From assembly GCF_012641275.1 (NCBI RefSeq), contig NZ_JABAIA010000003.1:868001-932000 (forward strand): a stretch of DNA of 64,000 bases. The letters run 5' to 3'. The notes under the pieces are model-generated. The model saw nothing but the letters and a program-made list of their open reading frames with translations, ran no database searches and was not told the origin of the DNA. Position 1 is the first letter of the stretch, and each line of letters starts with the position of its first letter. The position numbers were made by a program, and so were the translations under genes. The stretch comes from Chitinophaga varians. GTDB lineage: Bacteria; Bacteroidota; Bacteroidia; Chitinophagales; Chitinophagaceae. Positions 1 through 13,100 of this stretch are shown here, piece by piece.

Positions 1-1
1 T

Positions 2-3000
2 ATTAGCCAAAATAGCCTGCTGTTTGAACAACATCTCCTCAAAATATCAGAGGGTGAATACTGGTACTACTTTAAATACCATCACCTTATCACGGATGGT
101 TTCGGTATCTCCGCCGCAAATCAGTATATCAGCAGCCAGTACAAAGCATTGATGGCGGGCAGGAAGATATCGTTTGATTATCCTTCCTACAGAGAAGAGG
201 CCATCAGGGCAGATAGCTACTATCACAGCGATGCCTATCAAAAAGATGCTGCATACTGGAAAAACAAAATAACAGCCGTTCCCCGAAAATTATTCCAACC
301 ACGATACCAGCTGCAAACAACAGCCGGCAATAAAAGCGGTACTGTGATAACAGACCCCGATGCCGGTATGATAACGGTATTGGATTCACTGCTCGCAGAA
401 ACCGGCTGCAGTCTGCAACAGATCAGCATTGCGGCCTTAATGGTTTATTTCACCCGTACAGCCGGCGCTTTAGAATTGCTTGTTGGAACACCATTGCATA
501 AACGCAGAAACAAACAACTGCGGAGCATCATAGGGATGTTTACCAGCATATTACCTTATAAAAGTGAATACAAACCAGACCTTACTGTCCTGGAAATGAT
601 CCGGGAGATCGCTGTTTCCCAGCGGGAAGACTACCGCCACCAGCAATATCTTATAGGAGACCTGAGCCGCCATTTTAAAATCAACGCGGCAGACGATCAT
701 CTGCTGGAAGTGGTGGTTAACTATGCGGCGCTGAACCTGGAGCTTGACCTGGGCGATAACGTACAGGCATCAACCTATGACATACCAACCGGTTATGGCA
801 GATACCCGCTGGAGCTTTGGTGGCGGGACTATGGCAAGCAACAGCCATTGCAACTCAGAATAGATTTTAATACGCAATACTTTACTGCGGAAGATATACA
901 GCTGCTGATAAAACGTTTGTTTTTCATCCTGCAGCAATTCAATGACCATCTGGACTGCAAGGTAGGCGATATAAACGTTGTGCCGGAAGCGGAACATCGA
1001 CTACTGGATAGTTTTAACGCGACCGCCGTACCGTATGAAGATGTTACCCTGGTAGATCTGATAGCTGCACAGGCATTGCGGACGCCTGATGCGCCCGCCG
1101 TGCTGTTTGAAGAAGAAGTGCTGACATACCGGGAATTGGATAAGCGTACCAATCAGTTGGCCCATTACCTGCGCACCAAAGGCGTAGGGCCGGACGTGCT
1201 GGTGCCCGTTTGCCTGGAACGCTCTCCGGATATGATCATCAGCATAGTAGGCATCCTGAAGGCCGGCGGCGCTTATGTACCGGTAGACCCTGACTACCCG
1301 GCAGAGCGCATCCGGTTTATGATAGCCGACACATGTGCAAACCTGTTGCTAACAGATAGCCGGCAGGAAGCGGTGCTCAGGGAACTGGACATATCACCGG
1401 AGATATTGTTGCTGGATGAATCCGGGGACCTGCTGGACAGTTTCCCGTCAACAGCGGTGGATGCCGGTCTTCAGCGGCATCACCTGGCCTATGTGATATA
1501 TACTTCCGGTTCCACCGGCAAGCCCAAGGGAGTGATGAATGAGCACGGAGGCATAGTAAACAGATTGCTATGGAAACAGTCCTACTTTGGTTTGAAGGAA
1601 GGAGAAGGGGTGCTGCAGAAAACCACCTTCAGTTTTGACGTATCTGTGTGGGAACTGTTATGGCCGCTGATCACCGGCGCCCGTCTGGTGTTTGCGCGCC
1701 CGCAGGGACAAAAAGACGCCGATTACCTGAAAGAAGCAATCCGGCGTTATGATATCAGCACTGTCCATTTTGTGCCGTCCATGTTGCAGGTCTTCCTGGA
1801 CAGCATAGGTGATGCAGAAACGTTACCGCTCACCCGGATCATATGCAGTGGCGAAGCCCTTAAGCCGCAACAGGTGCATGATGTGCAGTTACGTATACCC
1901 GGTGCGGAGTTATATAACCTTTACGGCCCAACGGAGGCCGCGATAGACGTTACCTGCTGGCATGCTCCGCGACATTATGAAAACAATATCGTACCGATCG
2001 GTCAACCGGTATCGAACACTCAGATACACATCCTGAATGAGCATGGAGAGCTGCAGCCGGTGGGCGTTGCGGGTGAACTGCATATAGGCGGCGTCCAGGT
2101 GGCGCGCGGTTACCTGAACCGCCCTGAACTGACGGTGGAAAGATTTATAACAGATCCCTTTAACGGGTCAGGTGGCCGGCTATACAGAACGGGCGATCTG
2201 GCGCGCTGGCTTCCTGATGGCAACATCGAATACCTGGGCCGTATAGACGACCAGGTGAAGGTCCGTGGCTTCCGTGTTGAACTGGGCGAAATTGAAAATA
2301 CATTGCTGCGTTATCCGGATATCCGCCAGGCGGCTGTACTGGTAAACGAAGACAGGCAGGGCAATAAACGTATCGTCGCGTACATTGTGCCGCTGAGTAC
2401 GATTGATAAAGAAGCTTTAACTGCTTTCCTGAAAAACCTGCTGCCGGAATACATGGTGCCGGTATTGTTTGTGGAAATAGAAGAGGTCCCGCTTACCGTT
2501 AATGGTAAAGTAGACAGAAAAGCCCTCCCTGACCCGCATATCGAAACGCTCCAAATCAATGATTATGTTGCGCCGCGCAACGAAGTAGAAAGCATGCTGG
2601 CTGATATCTGGCAGGAACTGCTGGGTATACAACGGGTGGGCATATACGATAATTTCTTCGAGCTGGGCGGCGACTCGATCAATACTTTGCAGATCGTAAG
2701 CCGGCTGAAACGCCTTGGTTATGAGCTACAGCCCAAAGATATATTTGCGGCCCAGCATATCTCGGCATTGGCCACCATTTTGAAAAGCCGCCGGCAGCAG
2801 GCCTCGAACGCAGAGCAGGGCGTACTTGCCGGCGAAAGCGGATTGTTGCCCATACAACAATGGTATTTCGAACTGTCTGATAACGCTGCCGTCCCCTTAT
2901 ACCAGTATGTTATTGTAAAGATAGATAAACACTTTACCGCAACGGATGTAGACGTTGCGGTCAATCGCCTGTTACTGTGCCACGACGCACTGCGTTTCAG

Positions 3001-4170
3001 TTATAACAACGGAAAACAGGTCTATGGCAGTTATACCGGGAACATTGAAACACTGTCCGTACATGCGGCAGAAGAGAAAGTTATTGTGCAGCAGATCACC
3101 GATTTCTCCCGCGAGCTTTCATCCGGCCTGGATATACGAAAGGGTATATTGCTAAAGGCCGCCTTATGTGTTTCCCCAGACAAAGACAGTAATCACCTGC
3201 TGCTGGTGGTTCATCACCTGGCCGTAGATGGCATATCATGGCGTATTCTGCTGGAAGACCTGAAATTACTGCTGCAGGGTACGGCTATTCCCGATATAAA
3301 AACGGCCTCCTATCGTCAGTGGTACCAGGCATTGGAGCATTACAGCCGCCAGCCCGCGCTTCTGCAACAGCAAACATGGTGGGAACAGGTGGTACAACAG
3401 CACCGTCCACTACCGTCAGATTATACTTATACAGAGAAGATAACGGTAAAAGATATAGCTACCTTAACATGCTCCCTCGATGTTGTACGTACGCGTCAGT
3501 TATTACAGGAAGTTCCGAGGGCGTACCACACCAATAGTAATGATATCCTGCTTTGTGCGTTGCTGCTAACGCTGCATGAGTGGCGCGGCATCAGCAATGT
3601 GGTCATAGGGCTGGAAGGCCACGGAAGGGAAGACGGCATTGCAGAACTGGATATCAGCCGCACGGTAGGCTGGTTTACCAGCATTGCCCCGGTAGCATTA
3701 TCATTACCGGCCGGAAAGCAGCTGGCAGATGTGTTGAAAGAAGTAAAAGAACAACTGCGCAGGACACCCGCCAAAGGGCTGGGTTACGGTGTATTGCGCT
3801 ACCTGGACCAGGTACCTTCTCTACAGCATGATGCGCAATGGGATATCCTCTTTAATTATCTCGGTCAATTGGATAATGAAGTGATATTTGGTGCTTCTGC
3901 CGGCGATGAACTCGTGGTAAAAGAGAAGCTGACGCTGAACAGCGTGGTGATGGAAGGTGTGCTGCAGATGCATTGGCAGTATAGTTCCCGCCACTATAAA
4001 GAAGATAGTGTTATAGCCATCGCTGAGATCTTCCTGTCGAAATTATCCGGCCTGATCGCTCATTGTGTGGAACAGGCAGCAGTGGCACCGGTGTTTACTC
4101 CTGCTGATTACGGGCTGGAAGCGGTTATGACCAACGAAGAACTGGACCGTTTCCTGGATGCACCGTTTAA
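2..4170 (+). other. NRPS module 1: C(divergent)-A(Ser)-PCP-E
   Basis: The partial C domain (2-about 980) has HHLITDG but otherwise differs from the standard L- and D-accepting C domains of this protein. The A domain (about 1003-2520) reads D-V-W-H-I-S-L-I-D-K at the ten pocket positions, matching the published serine code. The PCP has the GGDSI form typical before epimerases (about 2668-2682). The E domain carries HHLAVDG (3212-3232), LEGHGRE and NYLGQ motifs. Predicted unit: D-Ser. Serine is well supported; the role of the C domain is not. Confidence 0.85.
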
Positions 4171-7100
4171 TGACGCCGCGCGGCGGTCACAGTTAACAGA
4201 CCTGTACCGGTTGAGCAGCTTACAGGAAGGGATGCTGTTCCATAGTCTCTATCACGAGCAGGGAGGGGCGTATATCGATCAATTCATAGCGACCGTTTCC
4301 CAGGTGGATATCTCATTGTTCCGTCAGAGTTGGGAGACGCTGCTCCGCCACCATACGGTGTTTCGTACGGCGTTCTACCACGATGTGTGCAGTGTGCCGG
4401 TGCAGGGCGTATATAAAACAGCTGTGCTGCCATTCATCCTGCTCGATCATCGTAAAACAGAAGACCAGGAGCAAGCAATACAACAATACATTGAAAACGA
4501 CCGCCGCCGGGGATTCGATTTCAGCGAAGCGCCCCTGATGCGTATAACGCTGATACAGGTTGATGATAACTGTTACCGACTGGTATGGACATTTCATCAT
4601 ATCCTGCTGGATGGCTGGTCAGTTCCGGTTTTGCTGGAAGAATTACTGCAAACTTACGGGTCGCTGACAGCAGGCCAAACCATCGATATAAAAAGTGAGG
4701 ACCGGTATGCTGAGTATATTCATTATCTCAGGCATCGTGATACCAACGCGGAAGAAAAATATTGGAAAGCATATCTGCAGGGGCTGTCCTCCCCGGGATT
4801 GCTGCCTTTTATTTCCGGAACGGTCAACCGTACCCGTAGCGCCGGTCGGTACCGGCAGCTTACATTTGAAGCGGATGCCGCGTTTATGGCGCAGATCATG
4901 CGTTACGCGCATCAACACCGTATTACGTTGAATTCGCTGGTGCAGGGCGTATGGGCGTACCTGTTATACCGATATACCGGCAGGGAACAGGTGGTTTATG
5001 GTGTTACTGTCTCCGGCAGGCCGGAAGATATGCCGGATATAGAAAAACGTGCGGGCCTGTTCATCAACACACTACCGTTATATACCACTGTTGATAACAA
5101 CAGGCCTGTCGGAGAATGGTTACAGGAATTGCAGGAAAGCCAGTTGCAGAGCCGTCGTTATCAACACGTGGAGCTGGGCGATGTGCAGCGTTGGACTGGC
5201 ATAGGCAGTGAATTGTTTGACACATTGCTGGTGTTTGAAAACTATCCGGTAAACAGGGTACTGACTTCGCACAAGTGGCAATTGCAGATGGATGAGCTGG
5301 TGATGAAAGAACAAACCAACTATCCATTGACCATTGTTGTGATGGCAGCGGATACCCTGCAGGTACAGTTCAGCTATAACGAAACTGTATTGGAAGGCGC
5401 CTATGTACAGGCAATCGCCCAACATACAGAACAGGTACTGCGGCAGATTGTTCTTGCCAATACCGCTACACTGCATGACGTTGACCTGATCACCGCTGCC
5501 GAGCGAACAACGTTACTGAAAGATTTTAATGCTACGGCTGCATCCTATGCGGACGTAACGCTGGTAGACCTGATAGCTGCACAGGCATTGCGGACGCCTG
5601 ATGCGCCCGCCGTGCTGTTTGAAGAAGAAGTGCTGACATACCGGGAACTAGATATGCGTACCAATCAGTTGGCCCATTACCTGCGTACGAAAGGCGTAGG
5701 GCCGGACGTGCTGGTGCCCGTTTGCCTGGAACGCTCTCCTGATATGATCATCAGCATAGTAGGCATCCTCAAGGCCGGCGGCGCCTACGTACCGGTAGAC
5801 CCTGACTATCCTGCAGAGCGCATCCGGTTTATGATAACCGACACGGGTGCAAACCTGTTGCTAACAGATAGCCGGCAGGAGGCGGTGCTCAGGGAACTGG
5901 ACATATCACCGGAGATATTGTTGCTGGATGAATCCGGGGACCTGCTGGACAGTTTCCCGTCAACAGCGGTGGATGCCGGTCTTCAGCGCCATCACCTGGC
6001 CTATGTGATATATACTTCCGGTTCTACCGGCAAGCCCAAGGGAGTAATGAATGAGCACGGAGGCATAGTAAACAGATTGCTGTGGAAACAGTCCTACTTT
6101 GGTTTGAAGGAAGGGGAAGGGGTGCTGCAGAAAACCACCTTCAGTTTTGACGTATCTGTATGGGAACTGTTATGGCCGCTGATCACCGGCGCCCGTCTGG
6201 TGTTTGCGCGCCCTCAGGGACAAAAAGACGCCGATTACCTGAAAGAAGCAATCCGGCGTTATGATATCAGCACCGTCCATTTTGTGCCATCGATGTTGCA
6301 GGTCTTCCTGGACAGCATAGGTGATGAAGAAATATTACCGCTCACGCGGATCATATGCAGTGGCGAAGCCCTGAAGCCGCAACAGGTGCATGATGTGCAG
6401 TTACGTATACCCGGTGCGGAGTTGTATAACCTTTACGGCCCAACGGAGGCCGCAATAGACGTTACCTGCTGGCATGCTCCGCGATATTATGAAAACAATA
6501 TCGTACCGATCGGTCAACCGGTATCGAACACACAGATACACATCCTGAATGAGCGCGGAGAACTGCTGCCGGTGGGCGTTGCGGGTGAACTGCATATAGG
6601 CGGCGTCCAGGTGGCGCGCGGTTACCTGAACCGCCCCGAACTGACGGCGGAAAAATTTATAACAGATCCCTTTAACGGGTCAGGTGGCCGGCTGTACAGA
6701 ACGGGCGATCTGGCGCGCTGGCTTCCTGATGGCAACATCGAATACCTGGGCCGTATAGACGACCAGGTGAAGGTCCGTGGTTTCCGCATTGAGCTGGGCG
6801 AGATTGAAAGCGTACTGCAACAATGTGAACTGGTGAACCAGGCTGTGGTGTTGGCCATATCAGATGGGGCTGATACAAAGCGATTGGCGGCTTATGTGGT
6901 GCCGCAGGGCGCTTTCGACAAAGAAGGTATCCTGGCCTGGCTGAAAGCAAGACTGCCGGAATACATGGTGCCAAGATTGCTGATAGAATTAGAGGAAATC
7001 CCGCTGACCGTGAATGGGAAGGTGGACCGTAAAGCGTTATCCGGGCCCGCGGCACTGCTGCCCGAACAGGCGTACGTTGCACCGCGGAATACCACGGAAG

Positions 7101-10100
7101 CGAAACTGGCGGCTATATGGGAACGGCTGCTGGGTGTACAACGGATAGGCATATATGATGATTTCTTTGCCGCTGGCGGACATTCGCTGCTCTCCATGAG
7201 ACTGGTGGCAGCATTACGCAAGGAAATGCAGGTAATATTGTCCGTGAACACCATCTTCAGGTATTCCACTGTTGCCCTGCTGGCCGCTTATATCCGCGAA
7301 CAGGCGCAGCCCGGCGATGTTGCCGCTATCCGCGCCTTACCACGCCCTGAACGTATCCCACTTTCGTATAGCCAGCAACGTTTATGGTTCATACACCAGC
7401 TGGAAGGCAGCGTGCATTACCATATGCCGGGCGTATTAATTCTTGATGGCACGCTGAACAAGCCCGCCTTGCAATCTGCATTACAGGCTATTGTCAACAG
7501 GCATGAGGTATTGCGTACTGTAGTGGAAGAAGTCGGAGGAAATGATTACCAGCGCGTGATGGACAAAGATGCCTGGCAGTGGCAGGAAACAGATCACGCA
7601 TTATCAGCAGCAGAGATTAAAGCACTGATCGACCAGCCGTTTGATCTGAAGAGAGACCATATGCTGAGGGCACATCTGATTCGTCACCACGATACCCGGC
7701 ATACATTGGTGCTCACTATCCATCATATCGCCGGCGATGGCTGGTCCACAGGCATTCTCATCAAGGAACTGGAGGAATTGTATAATGCCTGTGCAACCGG
7801 CAGGGCAATACAGCTTTCTCCCATTGAAATACAATATGCGGATTATACCCTTTGGCAGCAGGAATACCTGTCCGGGGATACTATGCAGCAACAGTTGAGC
7901 TATTGGAAAAATCAATTGACGGGCACTGCGTCCCTGGACCTCCCGACAGATCATGCAAGGCCCGCTGTACAAAGCACTCGTGGCGCTGCGCGTATTTTCC
8001 AGCTGGACAGAACGCTTTATGCCGGCTTGCAGGCGCTTGCCCGCGAAGAAGGAGTGACGCTGTATATGCTGCTGCTGGCTGCTTTCAAGGTGTTATTGCA
8101 CCGCTATGCCGGCCAGGAAGATATTTGTGTAGGTACGCCGGTGGCTGGAAGAACGGCTGCGGAGACAGAACCCCTTATCGGTTTCTTTACCAACACGCTC
8201 GCCCTGCGTACCAGCCTTCACCCGGGTCTTCCTTTTTCTGCCTATCTGCAACAGGTGAAGCAGATCACGCTAAACGCCTATGACAACCAGGATGTTTCTT
8301 TTGAAAAAGTAGTGGAAGCGCTGGAACTGGAAAGGGACCTGTCCAGGCATCCGTTATTCCAAGTATTGTTTACACTGGAAAACACGCCAGAGCTTAATGC
8401 GCTCCGGCTGGAAGGTTTGCAGGTCACCGGCGCTGATGTAGAGACCCATACCGCCAAATTCGATCTCACTTTTTCTGTTCGGGAAGTGCAGCAGGGTTTA
8501 AAGCTGACAGTGGAATATTGTACAGATCTTTTCGGGGAGGCGACCATCGAACGGATGGCCCGGCATTTCCGGCAGTTGCTGTATGCGGTGGCGGCCACGC
8601 CATCCGCTACAGTAGGAGCATTGCCTATGTTGGAAGCCTCCGAGCAGCAGCAGTTGTTATTTGATTTCAACAACACCGCTGCCGATTATCCTTCTGCCGC
8701 CACTATACCGGACCTTTTCAGAAAACAGGCCGCTCTTCGGCCGGAAGCGACGGCAGTAGTATTTGCGGATACTACGCTTACCTACGCCGCGCTGAATGAA
8801 CGTTCTGACGCGTTGGCCTGCTATCTCCGGGATAAGGGCGTTACCACCGAAACGCTGGTGCCTGTATGTATGCACCGCGCCCCGGACATGATCGTGGTGT
8901 TGCTGGCCATCCTGAAGGCAGGCGGTGCTTATGCGCCTATAGACCCCGCTTATCCGGATGACCGTATCCGATACATCCTGTCAGACCTGGGTGGGCCGCT
9001 GCTGATCACCGTCAGCGACCACAGCACCCGGCTGGCATCGTTGCAACCGGCCCAGGAAATAGTGTGCATCGACACCCTGACGAATATTCCTGCTACCGGT
9101 GACCTCGCGTCCGTGGAACTACATGCAGACAACCTGGCGTATGTGATGTATACTTCCGGTTCTACAGGCCGTCCGAAAGGGGTGCTGGTAGAGCATCATA
9201 ATGTAACCAGCCTGGTGTGTGATCCTGGTTATATCTCATTTACGCCGGCAGATGCTATCCTCTCAGCCGGGTCTGTGTCTTTTGATGCCACGACCTTTGA
9301 ATACTGGGGCATGTTGCTCAATGGGGGCCGCCTGGTATTGAGCCGGGAGCATGAGCTGCTGGATGTGGCTACGTTAAAAGAAGAGTTGCAAAGCAGAGGA
9401 GTAAACAAGATGTTCTTTACGACCAGCTGGTTCAACCAACTGGTAGATACCGATATTACTGTTTTTTCGGGGTTTGAAGTGATTCTGGTAGGAGGAGAGA
9501 AGCTGTCAGAAAGCCATGTGGAAAAATTACTGACTGCATACCCATCGATAGGGGTGGGTAATGGCTATGGCCCCACGGAGAACACCACCTTCTCCCTGAG
9601 TTACCGTATCGACAGAAATAATCTGCGTGCGGTCATTCCAATCGGTTTGCCGTTGGCAAACAGAACAGCGTACATACTGGACGGTTCGCTGCAACCGGTA
9701 CCCATAGGAGTGACCGGAGAATTGTATGTGGGTGGCGCCGGGGTGGCACGTGGTTACCTGAACCATCCGGAGCTGACGTCCAGCCGTTTTCTGTCATCGC
9801 CATTTGTGGCAGGAGAACGTATTTACCGGACAGGGGACCTCGCCCGCCGCGAAGCAGATGGTCTTATCACTTTCATGGGCCGTACGGACGACCAGGTGAA
9901 GATCCGCGGCTACCGCATAGAACCAGGGGAAATAGAAAACGTGTTGCAGGAGTTGGTCGGTGTAAAACAGGCATTGGTAACGGTGCGCACACATGCCGGA
10001 AGCGGAAAACAGTTGGTGGCTTACATAGTGCAGGCTGAAGATTACAACAAAGAATACATCCGGTCAGCCCTCAGAGAGCGCCTTCCGGATTATATGGTCC

Positions 10101-13100
10101 CCTCTTTTATCGTCGAGATGGAGGCATTCCCACTGAATGCCAACGGTAAAATAGACAGGGGGCTATTACCGTCGCCTGATCCGGGCACAGGAAGCCAACG
10201 TGTGTATACTGCCGCCTCCAGCCCGATGGAAATGCTATTGGTGGACATATGGGAGGAATTGCTAGGTGCCCGGCGTATAGGCGTTCATGATAATTTCTTT
10301 GAGCTGGGAGGCCATTCCCTGCTGGCGATGCGTGAAGCGGCAGTGTTGCGCAACCGCCTGGAGGTGGAACTTCCCATCAGGTCACTATTCCTGTACCCGA
10401 CAATAGCGGAGCTGGCAGCCTATATAAGCGGGCTGTCACAACAGAACCGGTTACCTGCTATTACCGCAGGTGGGCGTCCTGACCGTATCCCACTTTCGTA
10501 TAGCCAGGAACGTTTATGGTTCATTGACCAACTCAGTGGGAGCACACAGTTTCATATGCAGGCGATACTGGAGCTGAAAGGAGAGCTGGATATAGCTGCA
10601 TTGGAACAGGCGCTCGGTGCTATTGTAAACAGGCATGAAGTACTACGCACTGTAATGACAACGGAAAACGGGATCGCTTTCCAACAGGTCATCCCCTCCG
10701 GCAACTGGCTGCTGGGCCGCATTGATGGGCCCTTGACAAGTACGGAAATCCACGACATTATCCATCGTCCTTTTGATCTCTCGGCAGACCATATGTTGCG
10801 GGGACATCTCATCAGCCAGTCGGAAGATACGCACATACTGGTGTTGACCCTGCATCACATTGCAGCAGATGGCTGGTCGGTAAGCATTATTGTGAAAGAA
10901 CTGGTCGCCTGGTATAATAGCTATACTACAGGTACGCCCGTACAGCTTCCGGATATACCTGTACAATACGCCGATTATGCATTATGGCAAAGGAAATATC
11001 TCACCGGAAAAATACTGGAAGAAAAAGCAGCTTACTGGAAACAGCAACTGGCCGGTGTAGCGGTACTGGAATTGCCAACAGACTATCCGCGTCCTGCCGA
11101 GCAAAGCACACGCGGAACGATATATCAGTTCCACCTGAACAGGCCTTTGCTGGATGGTTTGAAGTCGCTTTCCCTGCATGAGGGCAGTACGCTGTTTATG
11201 ACGCTGCTGACAGCCTTTAAGGTGTTGCTTTACCGCTACAGCGGGGAAACTGATATCTGTATAGGTACGCCTGTTGCGGGGAGAACGCACCAGGAAACTG
11301 AAAACCTGATAGGTTTCTTCATCAATACCCTTGCTCTCAGGAGTAATCTGTCAGGAGATCCGTCTTTTGTATCCCTGTTGCAGCAAGTGAAAAAAACAAC
11401 CCTGAACGCCTGGGAACATCAGGAAATACCATTTGAAAAAGTAGTGGATGCAGTGGGTGTAGCCCGCAATATGAGCCATAGTCCTGTGTTCCAGGTGATG
11501 TTTGTATTGCAGAATACTCCTGATGTACCGGAAATACAGTTGGGCGCGCTGAAACTGAAAGAACAGCCTGTGGAAAGGGCAACCTCCCAGTACGACCTTA
11601 CGTTATCCGTCATTGAAGACGCAACAGGGTTGACGGCCAGCCTGGAATATTGCACGGACCTGTTCCGCCCTGATACCATTAGCCGCATGGCTGCACACCT
11701 CGAAGTATTGCTCGAAGCGATTGTACAGGACCCGCATGTGAATATCGGTGCGCTGAACATACTGCCTCCTGAAGAAGAAAAAATGCTGCGGTGGCAGTTC
11801 AATGACACCGAAGCTGATTATCCCCTTCATCAGCATATCATTGATACGTTTGAACAGCAGGTATCACGCACGCCGGACGCGGTGGCGCTTGTGTATGAGT
11901 CGCAGATGCTGACCTACCGGGAGCTGGATGAGCGTTCGTCTGCGCTTGCACGTTATTTGTGCAGCAGAGGCGTACAGCCTGAGACGTTAGTGCCGTTCTG
12001 CACAGAACGTTCTCCGGAAATGATCATTGGCATATTAGGTATACTCAGGGCGGGAGCCGCTTACGTGCCTGTTGATCCGGACCACCCGGATGAACGCATC
12101 CGTTATATCCTGAAAGATACTGCTGCGGGCATCGCTGTTTGCAGTGTTGCCTGCAGGCATCGTTTGCCCGAAACAATGGAAGTAGTTTGCCTGGACGGAG
12201 TTGTCCCGCAAACGGAGGAGACGGCTGGTGTTACACTGCCGGTGTTGCGTTCCGGACAACTGGCTTATGTGATCTATACCTCAGGTTCAACCGGCAGGCC
12301 CAAGGGAGTGTTAGTGGAACATAGAGGAATTGTAAACCTCGCCTGCTCACAGCGGGACATGTTGCACATCAGGCAAGGTACGCCTGTGCTGCAGTTTGCA
12401 TCATTCGGTTTTGATGGCAGCTGCTACGAAATATTCAACACATTATTGAACGGCGGCATCCTGGTACTGCCGAAAAAAGATGACCTTTTATCCGCTGAAA
12501 GCTTTACAGACCTGATACGCAGGCATCAGGTAGAAGTAGCCGCTTTGCCTCCTTCTTATCTGCATATTATCAGGGACATGCTTGGGCCACTGAAAACAAT
12601 TATTTCGGTTGGCGAAGCATTTAATAAGGAAGACGGTCTGTATATCAGTGCCAAAGGTATCCGCATGCTTAACGGTTACGGGCCTACGGAAAATACAGTG
12701 ACCGTGACGATAGCGCCACAGCCGGTAATAGACGACCGGGTGGTAATTGGCAAACCGATCCACAACGTACAGGTGCATATCCTGGATGAGAACGGAAGAT
12801 TATGCCCTGTTGGTGTGCCGGGTGAGATCTGTGTCAGTGGCGCCGCCCTGGCCCGGGGTTATCTGAACCGTCCGGACCTGACAGCGGAAAAGTTTGTTCA
12901 AAGTCCCTATAATACAAGCTTCAGTGGCCGGATGTATAAGACGGGTGATCTTGGCAGATGGCTGGCCGATGGGAATATTGAATATGCCGGAAGGAAGGAT
13001 GACCAGGTAAAGGTACGCGGGTTCAGGATTGAGCTGGGAGAAATAGAAGCGGTTTTACAGGAATGTGAATGGGTGGAGCAAGCGGCTGTTGCCGTGAAAA

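Noticed and set aside
1049..6812. Repeats as a mobile element or CRISPR
   Set aside because: They are in-frame A-domain cores without terminal repeats, transposase or spacers.
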